Below, in pieces: positions 26,303 through 35,176 of a DNA stretch of 45,942 nt; positions within the stretch are counted from its first letter, which is position 1, and every line of letters starts with the position of its first letter. This stretch comes from Burkholderiales bacterium UBA2459 (GTDB lineage Bacteria > Pseudomonadota > Gammaproteobacteria > Burkholderiales > Burkholderiaceae_E). The notes beneath the pieces were generated by a model. The model had not been told where the DNA came from. It ran no database searches and was given only the letters and a program-made list of their open reading frames with translations. The translations under genes were made by a program, and so were the position numbers. Where the stretch lies: NCBI GenBank assembly GCA_002342365.1, contig DDPV01000044.1, forward strand, positions 41,281-87,222, read 5' to 3'.

Positions 26303-27532
26303 ATGAGCATGATCAGCGCCGACAGCTTGCCCGATTTGATCCGCCATGAGATCCACAAGCGCTCGGGATGGATGGGCTTTGACCAGTATATGGACATGGC
26401 GCTTTATGCCCCTGGCCTTGGCTACTACAGCGGACCACGATCGCCCTTCGGAGCTGAGGGCGACTTTGTGACCGCTGCTGCTATTAGCCCCAGCTACGGC
26501 GCCTGTGTGGCGCGACAGATTGTTCAGGTTCTTGATGCGATCGGTAGCGACGACGTACTCGAATTTGGTGCAGGCGACGGCAGGCTGGCTGCGCAAATCC
26601 TTGACTACGCCCGAAGCATCAACCGGCCGATGCACTACCAGATCATCGAGCTATCGGCCGGCCTAAGGCTGCTGCAACAAGAGCGGCTCAAAGCTGGTTC
26701 CGCAGAAGATTTCGGGCAATTGCGCTGGCTTGAGCGGTTGCCTGAGGGCGGCTTTCGCGGGGTGATGCTTGCCCATGAGTTGCTCGATGCGATGCCGGTG
26801 CGCTTGTTTGTTTATCGACATCCCGACCGGCATACTCATCGCCATCCCGATCAGCAGCAATGGTACGAACGCGGTCTCAGCAACAGCGCCGGGCACGATG
26901 GTGGCGGATTATGCTTTGCTGATCGGCCGGCGGATGCGCACTGGTCTGCAAAGCTTGAGGCCTTGAAGCGCGCCTGCCAGCAGACCTGGCCAGAGGACTG
27001 GCCCGATGGCATGCTGATTGAATGGCATGAACAGGCGCAGGCCTGGACGCGAAGCGTGTGCGATGCGCTTGAACAGGGCTTGTTGTTGGTGGTTGATTAC
27101 GGTTTTCCGGCGCATGAGTACTACTTGCCGCGTCGTCAACAAGGTACTCTGATGACGCATCAGGCCCATCGTGCCGGAACCGATTTGCTGGCAAATCCAG
27201 GCACACAGGACTTGAGTGTGCATGTCGATTTCACCGCCGTTGCCCGGGTTGCACTCGAGCAGGGCATGCAGTTATCAGGTTATTGCACGCAAGCGCGATT
27301 TTTGTTCAACACCGGCATCCTGGATATCGCGACGGCGTCAGCTGCGCAGGAGCCACATCGAACATCGCCAGCTGCACTGTCTCGACTTGCCGGCTTGCAA
27401 AAGCTGCTGTCGGAGGCCGAAATGGGTGAGTTATTCAAGTTCATGGCGCTAAGCCGGGGTCTTGACAGCCTCGATCTCATCGGCTTTCAACAAGGTGATC
27501 GCAGCGGTCGGCTGGGGCTTGACGCATGCTGA
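26303..27532 (+). CDS. MidA/NDUFAF7-family SAM-dependent methyltransferase
   Basis: Class I methyltransferase of 409 residues (DUF185). The eukaryotic relatives methylate an arginine in a complex I subunit; bacterial substrates are not established. Family features are DMALYAPGLGYYSGPRSPFGAEGDFVTAA near the N terminus, the SAM loop VLEFGAGDGRLAAQIL, ANELLDAMP-like LAHELLDAMPVRLF, and VVDYGFPAHEYY. A short His/Pro/Asp-rich insert (RHPDRHTHRHPDQ) sits just after LAHELLDAMPVRLFVY. The start is ATG 26303 (or 26309); the frame upstream to 26240 overlaps folM. It overlaps the next gene by 7 bases. Confidence 0.9.
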   Translation: MSMISADSLPDLIRHEIHKRSGWMGFDQYMDMALYAPGLGYYSGPRSPFGAEGDFVTAAAISPSYGACVARQIVQVLDAIGSDDVLEFGAGDGRLAAQILDYARSINRPMHYQIIELSAGLRLLQQERLKAGSAEDFGQLRWLERLPEGGFRGVMLAHELLDAMPVRLFVYRHPDRHTHRHPDQQQWYERGLSNSAGHDGGGLCFADRPADAHWSAKLEALKRACQQTWPEDWPDGMLIEWHEQAQAWTRSVCDALEQGLLLVVDYGFPAHEYYLPRRQQGTLMTHQAHRAGTDLLANPGTQDLSVHVDFTAVARVALEQGMQLSGYCTQARFLFNTGILDIATASAAQEPHRTSPAALSRLAGLQKLLSEAEMGELFKFMALSRGLDSLDLIGFQQGDRSGRLGLDAC

Positions 27533-27720
27533 AATGGTTACTTGTGACCGTGCTGGCACTGCTGCTTTTCAGCGGCCTTCAACCCTTGCTGCGACGCCTT
27601 GGCTGGGGCCGCCTGCCCGGTGACGTGGAGCTCAAGATTGGTAAACGCAGCCTCTGGCTGCCTTTGGGCTCGACGCTGCTGTTATCGTTTCTGGTGGGTT
27701 TGATCGCCCGGCTGATCTGA
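27526..27720 (+). CDS. DUF2905 family small membrane protein
   Basis: A 64-residue protein with two hydrophobic helices (about residues 3-17 and 46-62) flanking a short loop with the family pattern GWGRLPGDVELK. DUF2905 proteins have no established function. It overlaps the MidA-family gene by 7 bases (ATGCTGA), so the two are probably coupled. Confidence 0.9.
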   Translation: MLKWLLVTVLALLLFSGLQPLLRRLGWGRLPGDVELKIGKRSLWLPLGSTLLLSFLVGLIARLI

Positions 27721-27744
27721 GCCGCAGCTTGATCGGACAAGGCA

Positions 27745-27758
27745 GCGTTGCTAAACGC
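27745..27758. terminator. Small hairpin between convergent genes
   Basis: GCGTT (27745-27749) and AACGC (27754-27758) form a 5-bp stem with a 4-base loop, in the 50-base gap between the DUF2905 gene and the nitronate monooxygenase gene. There is no T-run. It is a weak bidirectional terminator candidate. Confidence 0.28.
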
Positions 27759-27770
27759 GCAAAGGCCAGG

Positions 27771-28751
27771 TCAAGCGCTTTGCTGCTCGGTCTGCCGGGT
27801 CATGGCCTGAGTGGCGAGCTGGTACTCGTGGGCCAACTTATCCACCAGTTCACCGGCGCTTAACACCTGGTCAACCGTACCGATGCCCTGGCCGCAGCCC
27901 CAGATGTCTTTCCAGGCTTTCTTGTCCATGTTGCCGCCGGAGTTGAAATTCATCGCGCTTGGGTCGCTTTCGGGCAGCTGATCCGGATCAAGGCCTGCCT
28001 GCTCAATCGAGCTTCGCAGGTAGTTGCCGTGCACGCCGGTGAACAGGTTGGTGTAGACAATATCCTTGGCTGAGCCTTCCACAATGGCCTGCTTGTATGC
28101 GTCTTTGGCATTGGCCTCCTGCGTCGCAATGAAAGCCGAGCCGATGTAGGCGAAATCAGCACCCATGGCCTGCGCGGCCAGAACCCCCGCGCCGCTCGCA
28201 ATCGAGCCTGAAAGCGCAATCGGTCCGTCAAACCAGCGGCGGGTTTCTGCAACCAGCGCAAAGGGCGATTGCCGGCCGGCATGCCCGCCCGCGCCTGAAG
28301 CCACCAGGATCAGACCATCGGCACCTTTTTCAATCGCTTTATGAGCGAAAAACTGATCGATCACATCGTGCAACACCATGCCACCGTAGCTGTGAACCGC
28401 TGCGTTCAACTCGGGTCGTGCGCCCAGCGACGTGATCACCAGGGGAACTTTGTGCTTGACACACAAGGCCACGTCTTGCTCCAGGCGATCGTTGGACTTA
28501 TGGACGATTTGATTAACCGCAAAGGGCGCAGAAGGCCGCTCCGGGTTGGCCTGATCCCAGGCCTCAAGCGCCTCGCGGATTTGCACGAGCCATCGCTCGA
28601 GCACTTCAATCGGCCTTGCGTTGAGCGCGGGGAAAGATCCAACCACACCGGCTGTGCATTGGGCAATCACCAGATCGGGGTTAGACACGATGAATAAGGG
28701 CGCAGCGATGACCGGGATGCGAAGCTTCGCCTTCAGCTGTTGAAGATTCAT
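27771..28751 (-). CDS. Nitronate monooxygenase (2-nitropropane dioxygenase family)
   Basis: FMN-dependent TIM-barrel enzyme of 326 residues that oxidises alkyl nitronates. Recognisable parts are the N-terminal RIPVIAAPLFIVSNPDLVIA, ASGAGGHAGRQSPFAL with the catalytic His, LSGSIASGAGVLAAQAMGADFAYIGSAF for flavin phosphate binding, and the C-terminal WGCGQGIGTVDQV. It is 9 bases downstream of the cca stop and likely cotranscribed with it. The physiological substrate (propionate 3-nitronate or other) is inferred. Confidence 0.9.
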   Translation of the reverse strand: MNLQQLKAKLRIPVIAAPLFIVSNPDLVIAQCTAGVVGSFPALNARPIEVLERWLVQIREALEAWDQANPERPSAPFAVNQIVHKSNDRLEQDVALCVKHKVPLVITSLGARPELNAAVHSYGGMVLHDVIDQFFAHKAIEKGADGLILVASGAGGHAGRQSPFALVAETRRWFDGPIALSGSIASGAGVLAAQAMGADFAYIGSAFIATQEANAKDAYKQAIVEGSAKDIVYTNLFTGVHGNYLRSSIEQAGLDPDQLPESDPSAMNFNSGGNMDKKAWKDIWGCGQGIGTVDQVLSAGELVDKLAHEYQLATQAMTRQTEQQSA

Positions 28752-28760
28752 GGCAAGACC

Positions 28761-30050
28761 TTATGGGCAAATGGATTCATCGGATGCGTCGTTGAGGGGC
28801 TGCGGTGCTGCGCCAAGGCCGTGAGGATAACGTGTTCGCAGCGCAGTCGCGAGCGCAAGCTCGCGTGCTTGCCGCATTGCCTGACCGATCGCTGATCCAT
28901 GCGCCAGCTTTTGGCCTTCAGGGGCCGGAACAGGATCGCGGGCTTTGGCTTGACGAAACAGGTCAGCTAGTTGCCTGATGGCCTGTGCCACAAGCGCGGC
29001 CTGCGCTTGAAGTCCTGCGTGCAAGGCCGGATGCCAGCGCAAAACAGCAAGCATGTCATCGAGCCGTTGCGGGCGTCTCAACAGATCAAGCGATTCAAAA
29101 AGGCTTGCCAGCTCGGTTGCCTCAGAACCCTTCGCGTCGCTGAGCAGAGCGAGCAAATCCGACTGGTGTTTGCGCAACAGGCCGATGATGGCTTGCACAT
29201 CCTGCGGTGTTCTCAGACCTGCGAGGATCTCCTCGCGCATCGGTTCGCTCACCAGCACGCTCCACAGTCCCCATTGCAAACGCCGTTCAAGCCCGGCTTG
29301 CGCTGCCTGATCGAGTTGCCCAAGGCGCTTATGTTCGTCGGCGCTAAGCCGCTGAAAGGGGCTGAGCCCACAATCGGAAAGAATCCGCCACAAGGCCGAG
29401 GGCTTGATTTCAGCCATGCCTTGATCGAGTTCACGCCAGACGCGCTCGGCAGTCCAGTGATCAGTCTCGCCTGCGCGAACCATGTCGCGCATCAGCAGCT
29501 GCGTCTCGGGATGAATCCGGAAATCAGCCAATCGTGCGGCAAACCGCGCCACCCGAAGCAGGCGGATTGGATCCTCGCGAAAGGCATCGCTCACATGCCG
29601 AAGCTGCCGCGCCTGCAAATCAGCCAGACCCCCGTAGGGGTCGTGCAGAACCGCCTGCGCATCAACAGCCATCGCATTGATCCGAAGATCGCGTCGCTTT
29701 AAGTCCTCTTCAAGCGATATCGCTGGATCGCAATAAAATTCAAAACCATGATAGCCCTTGGCAATTTTGCGTTCGGTACGGGCAAGCGCAAACTCTTCGT
29801 GACTGATCGGATGCAAAAACACCGGAAAGTCTCGTCCAACCGGCAAAAACCCGGCTTGCAACATCTGTTGCGGGCTGCTTCCCACCACCAGCCAGTCTCG
29901 ATCGTTCACTTTGCGTTGCAGCAAAGCATCGCGCACCGCCCCACCCACGCAGTAAATGCTGGCCGCTTGCAGCGCCTTGCAAGGCCCGTCGCTCTGAAGA
30001 CATTCAACCAGAGCGCTTAAGGCCTGCGCATCCATGGAGGGGTTTAGCAT
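28761..30050 (-). CDS. cca: CCA tRNA nucleotidyltransferase with degenerate HD region
   Basis: Adds or repairs the 3' CCA of tRNA. The class II catalytic head is complete: GGAVRDALL, the two-aspartate NDRDW, the RRDLRINAMAVDA block, and FREDPIRLLRVARFAARL. At 429 residues it has the length of the long gamma/betaproteobacterial form, whose C-terminal HD domain hydrolyses phosphates. Here none of the expected HD motifs (HDLGKG-like, RHHGHG-like, HPEIDTGIH-like) is visible; in their place are segments such as RRLQWGLWSVLVSEPM. PQRLDDMLAVL, which is shared with E. coli Cca after the HD region, is still recognisable. The start may be Met1 or Met6. It lies between the NDUFA9-like gene and the nitronate monooxygenase. 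Confidence 0.93.
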   Translation of the reverse strand: MLNPSMDAQALSALVECLQSDGPCKALQAASIYCVGGAVRDALLQRKVNDRDWLVVGSSPQQMLQAGFLPVGRDFPVFLHPISHEEFALARTERKIAKGYHGFEFYCDPAISLEEDLKRRDLRINAMAVDAQAVLHDPYGGLADLQARQLRHVSDAFREDPIRLLRVARFAARLADFRIHPETQLLMRDMVRAGETDHWTAERVWRELDQGMAEIKPSALWRILSDCGLSPFQRLSADEHKRLGQLDQAAQAGLERRLQWGLWSVLVSEPMREEILAGLRTPQDVQAIIGLLRKHQSDLLALLSDAKGSEATELASLFESLDLLRRPQRLDDMLAVLRWHPALHAGLQAQAALVAQAIRQLADLFRQAKARDPVPAPEGQKLAHGSAIGQAMRQARELALATALRTRYPHGLGAAPQPLNDASDESICP

Positions 30051-30079
30051 CGGGTGGGCAAGGCTGTAAAGCCGGCTGA

Positions 30080-31162
30080 TCAGCGGCGGCGCAAGTCTTC
30101 TCGTGCAGTCTCAAGCCCCCTTGCCCGGATGCCGAGTTCGTCAAGTGTTTTGAGCCGCACGCCGAGCACCTCGGACTTTCCGCTCGGAAGATTATCGATG
30201 CGCATCGAATCGAGGTTATCCAGGCTCATCAAGGGTGGCCCCGGCAAAGCTTCAAACAGTCTTGCTTGTATCGCGCCGAGCGTATAAGGTAATGGAACGA
30301 TCCAGGGGCTTGATCCATGCGCGGCATGCGTTGCAAAGCGCAAGAGGTCAGCGAGGCTGTATGCCTTCGGTCCGAAAGCCTCAAGCACGATCGAAGCTTC
30401 GATGCCGAGATCGAGCAGGCCAGGCGGTCGACGGTTCGCTAAGCGATCAAAGCGATGCAAAACCAAAAGTCCGATCGCCTCGCACAGATCGTGCACATGA
30501 ACCGGCGCAAAGCGTGCCTGAGCGCCGGCAAGCGGAATGATCGGGCTCAGGCCGCCAAGCTTGGCAAAAACATGCAAAAACCGATCGCCAGGGCCAAACA
30601 CCACCGAAGGACGAACCACACTCAGGGGATGCCCAGATTGCAACAACTGTTGTTCCGCATAGCTTTTCGAGCGCAAATACATCGATGGCGCTTGATCCAC
30701 AGCTTCCGGTTGGCAGCCCAGCGCTGAAATGTGGATCAAGGCTTGATGATCAAGCGCCTCAAGCAGGCGTAGCGGCAATTGCACATGCACGCGGTCGAAG
30801 TCCCGGCCCCAGGGTTTTGCGCGGTCGCTGTGCAAAATGCCGGCCAGGTTGATCACAAGCGAGCTTGAACGGACCAGGCTTTTGAGATCGCTCAGGTCGT
30901 GGATGTCGCTTTGTATCAGCTGAACCCGCGGCATGGTGCTGAGTGCCTGATGACGCCAGGCCCGCCGGCTCGGCACAAGCAGGGCGAGGTCGGGAAGTAA
31001 TCGAGACAAATGCCCAAGCAAGGTGCTCCCGATAAAGCCACTGGCCCCGATGAGCAAGATACTTCCGGCTGCAGCACGAGCTTTTGCAGGGCTTGATGCG
31101 CTCAAGGCAGCGTCGGCAAGCCCAGTTGACGCTTCGTGGGTGAGAGGTGCTGCTTGTTGCAT
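30080..31162 (-). CDS. NDUFA9-like NAD(P)-binding SDR protein
   Basis: Atypical extended short-chain dehydrogenase of 360 residues, of the group annotated as complex I NDUFA9 subunit family. The nucleotide-binding loop LLIGASGFIGSTLLGHL is at about residues 36-52, preceded by a 30-residue Ala/Ser-rich leader. VINLAGILHSD and SYAEQQLLQSGHPLSVVRPSVVFGPGDRF follow, with the classic catalytic Tyr region altered. It sits between the lytic transglycosylase (16 bases upstream) and cca, an order I recognise from Burkholderiales. Bacterial members have no proven role; a link to quinone or complex I biology is suggestion only. Confidence 0.85.
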   Translation of the reverse strand: MQQAAPLTHEASTGLADAALSASSPAKARAAAGSILLIGASGFIGSTLLGHLSRLLPDLALLVPSRRAWRHQALSTMPRVQLIQSDIHDLSDLKSLVRSSSLVINLAGILHSDRAKPWGRDFDRVHVQLPLRLLEALDHQALIHISALGCQPEAVDQAPSMYLRSKSYAEQQLLQSGHPLSVVRPSVVFGPGDRFLHVFAKLGGLSPIIPLAGAQARFAPVHVHDLCEAIGLLVLHRFDRLANRRPPGLLDLGIEASIVLEAFGPKAYSLADLLRFATHAAHGSSPWIVPLPYTLGAIQARLFEALPGPPLMSLDNLDSMRIDNLPSGKSEVLGVRLKTLDELGIRARGLETAREDLRRR

Positions 31163-31178
31163 GAAAGCCTCGATAAGT

Positions 31179-33662
31179 TCAGGGCAGCAGCGATTGGCTT
31201 GCTGTTTTGGGCGTGATTTCGCCTAGCCGTTTTTTGAGCGATGAATTTTCTTGTTTTTGTAACAGTGCATAGTAGACCGCGTTGGATAAGACCTTCTTCA
31301 CATAATCTCTCGTTTCGCTAAAGGGAATGATCTCGGCAAAGATCGCACCTTCAACCGGTCCGGGAAGCGTGGCGCGCCAGGCGCGCGGACGGTTTGGACC
31401 TGCGTTGTAAGCGGCAGAGGCCATCGCCTGGGAGCCATCAAGATCGTCTGAAACCGACTTTAAATAAAAGGTTCCAAAACGAATATTGGTTTTCATATCG
31501 TGTAAATCTTCTGTCTTGAATTCGCCTTGACCAAGCTTTTTCGCGATCCACCGCCCGGTGTTGGGCATGATTTGCATCAAGCCTTGGGCACCCACACTCG
31601 ATTTGGCATCGAGCACAAAGCGCGACTCCTGCCGGATCAAGCCGTAGGCCCAGGCGGCGTCGACGCCGACCCTGCTTGCAGCAGCTTCGAGCTCATCGCG
31701 AAAAGGCATGATAAATCGCAGGTGAAAATCATGCTCTTGCTTTGTGCGGTCTGCTGTATTCACGCAGCGATCGAGGACAAGTCGGCGGCAAGCAAGCTCG
31801 GCCGCAGCCAAAAGCGCGCGATCGTTCATCGGCTTGATGCTGACCCACCACTCGCGGTGGGCCTCGGTTCGCAAACCCAACTGGTAAAGCTTAAAAGCGC
31901 GCTGAATTCCGGTTGATGCGGCGATCGCTTTCAACTCGTCGCTAGTCGGTTTGGCCGCTCGCGGCGGAAGTTCGATAGCCTGGCCCAGGTCTTCAAGCGC
32001 CAGCTGACCATAAAAATGAAACTGGCTTGCAAGTTCCTTAAACAGCGCTCTGGCTGCCGGCTCATCGCCCGCGCGTTGGTAGGCTCGAGCCCGCCAGTAC
32101 TGCCATGCCGGGTCAGCCTGGCCGCGGGCCGACATCCAGCCGATCAGCTGTTGCAAGCTGTCCCAGTCCTGGGCACGCAAGGCGCTACGGGCCATGATGG
32201 CAAGCGACTCGTCGCTGCCAAGCACGCCGAGATCGATCGCGTTTGCCCCCAGCGACCGGCTTTCGCGCAAGGCTTCTCGGCTGGCCTCAATCGCCTGCGG
32301 CTGCATGCGCAACATACTCAGGCTTGCGATTTGAGCGGGGATAAAGCTTCGAACTTCGGCTGGCCAGGTCTTGGGTTCGGCCTGCCGCCAGCGTCGAAAA
32401 GCTTCCACACTGTCTTGGCGCGCAAAGCGAATCCAGGCGATTTGTCCAATCTGGGGATTGCTGCTTCGTAAATGCCGCTCGGGTTGCTCGATCGCCCGAT
32501 CAACCTCCGAAGCGGAAAGCCCCAGGTGATTTGCTGCCCAGCGAATCGCGCTTGCTTGATCGGTTTCAAGCGCAAGTCGCAGGCGATGTTGCAGGCCAGC
32601 GCTGTCGATCTGACCCGCTTGATGCAGCGCGCTAAACAAGCGGCCGCAGGCCGACCCCAGCGGTCGTGAGGCAAATAGGAGCGGTTTGGACTGTGCCGCA
32701 ATCACCGCAAGCGCCTCCTTCTCGGCGCTTGAGAGCTTGAGCCTTGCGTACTGATAAAGGCATTGCAGCGGCGCGTCATCCTGAAAAATGAGCTTGGGGT
32801 ACTCAAGGCTGAGCTGCGCCCAGGATTCCCGATCCGCAAGCCATTCGATATAGTTTTTGCGCAGTTGCTCGCCGAGGCTTTCACCCTCATGCCGGGTAAG
32901 AAAAAGCAGGACTTCGCGCTGTAGACCATCGGCGCTGGCCTCGGTAATCGGTCGCTGGTTGAGCTTGAATCGAAGCGACCACTGTTGCACATAAGGGTAA
33001 AGCGGATGCTCCTTCATCGAGCCCTGATCGGTCTGGCTTAGCAGACGCTGGAACTCGGCCGGGTCGTTTCGCACAAAGGCTTCGCGTAGCCCGATGACCG
33101 CGTCGTCTGCAGGATGGTTAGCCGTCTGCGGCACATCGATGTGGTGAGACTGGGTTGCAGCAACCGCCACGCCGCCCACAAAGCTCAGCCCCGCCAGTGC
33201 GGCCGGCAGCACCGGCCGAATCCCGGGTCTTATCACACGGGTGATTTCTGGGCTGCGGCCACTTGTGGTCGCTGACTTTGTAGAACTAGGTGCTTTTGCT
33301 TTCGATTTGGCTGCGGACTTGCCTTGCTTTGGCGCGGTGCTGGCTTTTGCCTGGCGGGCTGGACTTGCCTTTTGCAGATTTGCAGCGGGCTTGGGTTTTT
33401 GCAAGTTATCTTGCTTGCCCTGTTTTGCCCGCTTGTCGGGATTTTCCTGGTTGTCGCGTTGTGGCACTTTGGCGCTTTCCTGCGCCGCCGCGGTCTTGGG
33501 TAAAAGACCTGCAAGGCTGAGCATCAGAGTCCAGGGCCCAAGGGCGATGCATAGCGCCAGGATGGCTGTGCCAGTGTGATGCCTGACGCACTGCCTGGCT
33601 GGCGCGAAGCCCTGATTGCTGGGACACTGGGGATCAAATCGCGGTGAATGAAAGATCAACAT
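31179..33662 (-). CDS. Soluble lytic murein transglycosylase (Slt70-like) with Lys/Ala-rich extension
   Basis: Periplasmic enzyme of 827 residues that cleaves glycan strands to 1,6-anhydro-muropeptides. The C-terminal SLT domain is clear: catalytic Glu (about residue 679) in GLIRQESRF, then GAQGLMQIMP, and MASAAYNAGPNRPRAW. The middle is the helical superhelix typical of Slt70. The N terminus is odd: a hydrophobic signal-like segment at about 32-54 ending in AAA, a Lys/Ala/Pro/Ser-rich linker at about 61-140, then a second hydrophobic segment at about 151-170. This extension is well over 100 residues longer than I expect. The gene diverges from the 5-formyl-THF cyclo-ligase gene. Confidence 0.92.
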   Translation of the reverse strand: MLIFHSPRFDPQCPSNQGFAPARQCVRHHTGTAILALCIALGPWTLMLSLAGLLPKTAAAQESAKVPQRDNQENPDKRAKQGKQDNLQKPKPAANLQKASPARQAKASTAPKQGKSAAKSKAKAPSSTKSATTSGRSPEITRVIRPGIRPVLPAALAGLSFVGGVAVAATQSHHIDVPQTANHPADDAVIGLREAFVRNDPAEFQRLLSQTDQGSMKEHPLYPYVQQWSLRFKLNQRPITEASADGLQREVLLFLTRHEGESLGEQLRKNYIEWLADRESWAQLSLEYPKLIFQDDAPLQCLYQYARLKLSSAEKEALAVIAAQSKPLLFASRPLGSACGRLFSALHQAGQIDSAGLQHRLRLALETDQASAIRWAANHLGLSASEVDRAIEQPERHLRSSNPQIGQIAWIRFARQDSVEAFRRWRQAEPKTWPAEVRSFIPAQIASLSMLRMQPQAIEASREALRESRSLGANAIDLGVLGSDESLAIMARSALRAQDWDSLQQLIGWMSARGQADPAWQYWRARAYQRAGDEPAARALFKELASQFHFYGQLALEDLGQAIELPPRAAKPTSDELKAIAASTGIQRAFKLYQLGLRTEAHREWWVSIKPMNDRALLAAAELACRRLVLDRCVNTADRTKQEHDFHLRFIMPFRDELEAAASRVGVDAAWAYGLIRQESRFVLDAKSSVGAQGLMQIMPNTGRWIAKKLGQGEFKTEDLHDMKTNIRFGTFYLKSVSDDLDGSQAMASAAYNAGPNRPRAWRATLPGPVEGAIFAEIIPFSETRDYVKKVLSNAVYYALLQKQENSSLKKRLGEITPKTASQSLLP

Positions 33663-33709
33663 CGGCGCAATCGTTTATGGAATTCCAAAGAGGATCGGGG
33701 CACTGGCAG

Positions 33710-34300
33710 ATGGCAGCGGCAGAATCAAGCCAAGACAAACATCGAAGCGCCCTGCGAAAGCAATGTCTTGCGCTGCGCAATCAAATCGATCCCGCCCTAA
33801 AGCAAGCTTACGACGCCTGCATTATCACCCGCTTGATGCAATGGCTTGAAGGCCAGAAGCCGGAAGATGCCTGTCAGGCCCTGCTTGCCCTGTGGTGGCC
33901 GATTGGCAGTGAGCCCGACTGGAGGCCCTTTGCGCCTGCCTTGCGTAAAGCGGGCTGGCGTTTGGCGCTGCCCTGTGTGATGGGTCCGCAGCAAGCCCTC
34001 AGGTTTGCCGTGTATGAGGACGCGACCGAGCTTCGGCGCGCGGCGATGGGTATTCACGAACCGGTCCGGCCGGATTGGATTCAGCCCTGGGTCCTCAGCG
34101 CACCCTGTGTCGGCTTTTATCAACGCTACCGGCTGGGTTACGGCGGTGGCTACTACGACCGAAGTATCGCTGGGCTTGATCAAGAGGCGCGCAAACGCAC
34201 GGTTGCCATCGGCTACAGCATCTGCGAAGTTGTTTTCGAGCCGCAAGCCCACGATTTGGCTTTTGCTGCAGTTATCAGCGAACGCGCGCTGCATGCCTAG
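33710..34300 (+). CDS. 5-formyltetrahydrofolate cyclo-ligase
   Basis: Converts 5-formyl-THF to 5,10-methenyl-THF using ATP, 196 residues. The signature RLGYGGGYYDR near the C terminus and ALWWPIGSEPDWRPF in the middle are clear. The frame opens at GTG 33644 and has ATGs at 33677 and 33710; the last gives the family-like distance to RSALRKQCLALRNQI and avoids overlap with the divergent transglycosylase gene. Its stop (TAG, 34298-34300) interlocks with that of metF. In many proteobacteria 6S RNA lies just upstream of this gene; there is no room for it here. The gene is called ygfA or fau in other species. Confidence 0.9.
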   Translation: MAAAESSQDKHRSALRKQCLALRNQIDPALKQAYDACIITRLMQWLEGQKPEDACQALLALWWPIGSEPDWRPFAPALRKAGWRLALPCVMGPQQALRFAVYEDATELRRAAMGIHEPVRPDWIQPWVLSAPCVGFYQRYRLGYGGGYYDRSIAGLDQEARKRTVAIGYSICEVVFEPQAHDLAFAAVISERALHA

Positions 34301-35130
34301 TGCGCAAGGCCAAGGTCCTGAACAATCGCCTGACAGGCTTGTGCCTGGTTTAAGGTGTAAAAGTGTAGGCCTGGGACTTCTTCTTGCATCAGACGCTCAC
34401 AAAGCCTGAGCACCACCTCGTGACCGAAGGCACGAATCGAGGCTTTATCGTCACCAAAGCTTGCAAGCTTGAGACGAATCCAGCGGGGAATCTCTGCGCC
34501 GCAGCTTTCAGAAAAGCGCATCAACTGGGTGAAGTTGGTGATGGGCATAATACCTGGAACGATATCAATATTAATACTGTGTAAGCGCACCGCATCGCGA
34601 AAGCTGCAGTAGGCGTCTGCGTTATAAAAATACTGGGTGATCGCCGTGTTGGCCCCGCGTTGAACCTTGCGAACAAAAGCATTCAAATCGGCTTGAGGCG
34701 AGCTTGCCTGAGGATGCATCTCCGGATAGGCAGCCACTTCGATGTGGAAATGATCGCCATGACGCGCCCGAATGAAGGCCACCAGGTCTTCGGCAAAGCG
34801 AAACTCCCCGCCTTGCACCATCCCCGAGGGCAAATCGCCACGCAAGGCCACAATGCGCTCAATGCCAAGCTCAAGATAAAGATCGAGCAACTCGGCAATT
34901 TGGTCGCGTTGCTGACCGATGCAGGACAAATGCGGTGCGACCTCGATCGATTCTTGCGCCATCGTGCGCACCAGTGCCAGGGTTTTATCGCGCGTGGCGC
35001 CCCCTGCACCATAGGTGACGCTGAAAAACTGGGGATTGAGTCTGGCAAGTTCATCCCGCACCAACTTGAGTTTTTCAACACCTGCATCGGTGTTGGGCGG
35101 GAAAAACTCAAAACTCAGCGCCATGCTCAT
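34297..35130 (-). CDS. metF: 5,10-methylenetetrahydrofolate reductase
   Basis: Flavoenzyme (277 residues) that makes 5-methyl-THF for methionine synthesis. The catalytic Glu is in FEFFPPNT at the N terminus, followed by FSVTYGAGGATRDKT, ALRGDLPSG and the C-terminal HFYTLNQA. The start is ATG 35130, 7 bases after an AAGGAG ribosome site; ATG 35124 is possible and the open frame to 35151 has no such site. It is the last gene of the ahcY-tlyA-metF group. Its TAG stop (34297-34299 on the minus strand) lies in the same CTAG as the stop of the convergent cyclo-ligase gene. Confidence 0.96.
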   Translation of the reverse strand: MSMALSFEFFPPNTDAGVEKLKLVRDELARLNPQFFSVTYGAGGATRDKTLALVRTMAQESIEVAPHLSCIGQQRDQIAELLDLYLELGIERIVALRGDLPSGMVQGGEFRFAEDLVAFIRARHGDHFHIEVAAYPEMHPQASSPQADLNAFVRKVQRGANTAITQYFYNADAYCSFRDAVRLHSINIDIVPGIMPITNFTQLMRFSESCGAEIPRWIRLKLASFGDDKASIRAFGHEVVLRLCERLMQEEVPGLHFYTLNQAQACQAIVQDLGLAH

Positions 35131-35176
35131 GGAGCGCTCCTTATGCTGCACAGCCTTGTTGCGGAGCCTTCATGCT

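Noticed and set aside
28971..29702. Open frame of 243 codons on the plus strand
   Set aside because: It is antisense to cca and shows no domain.
33640..33710. 6S RNA upstream of the 5-formyl-THF cyclo-ligase gene
   Set aside because: This is a frequent location in proteobacteria, but only about 50 bases separate the two divergent genes here, too few for 6S RNA (about 180 bases).
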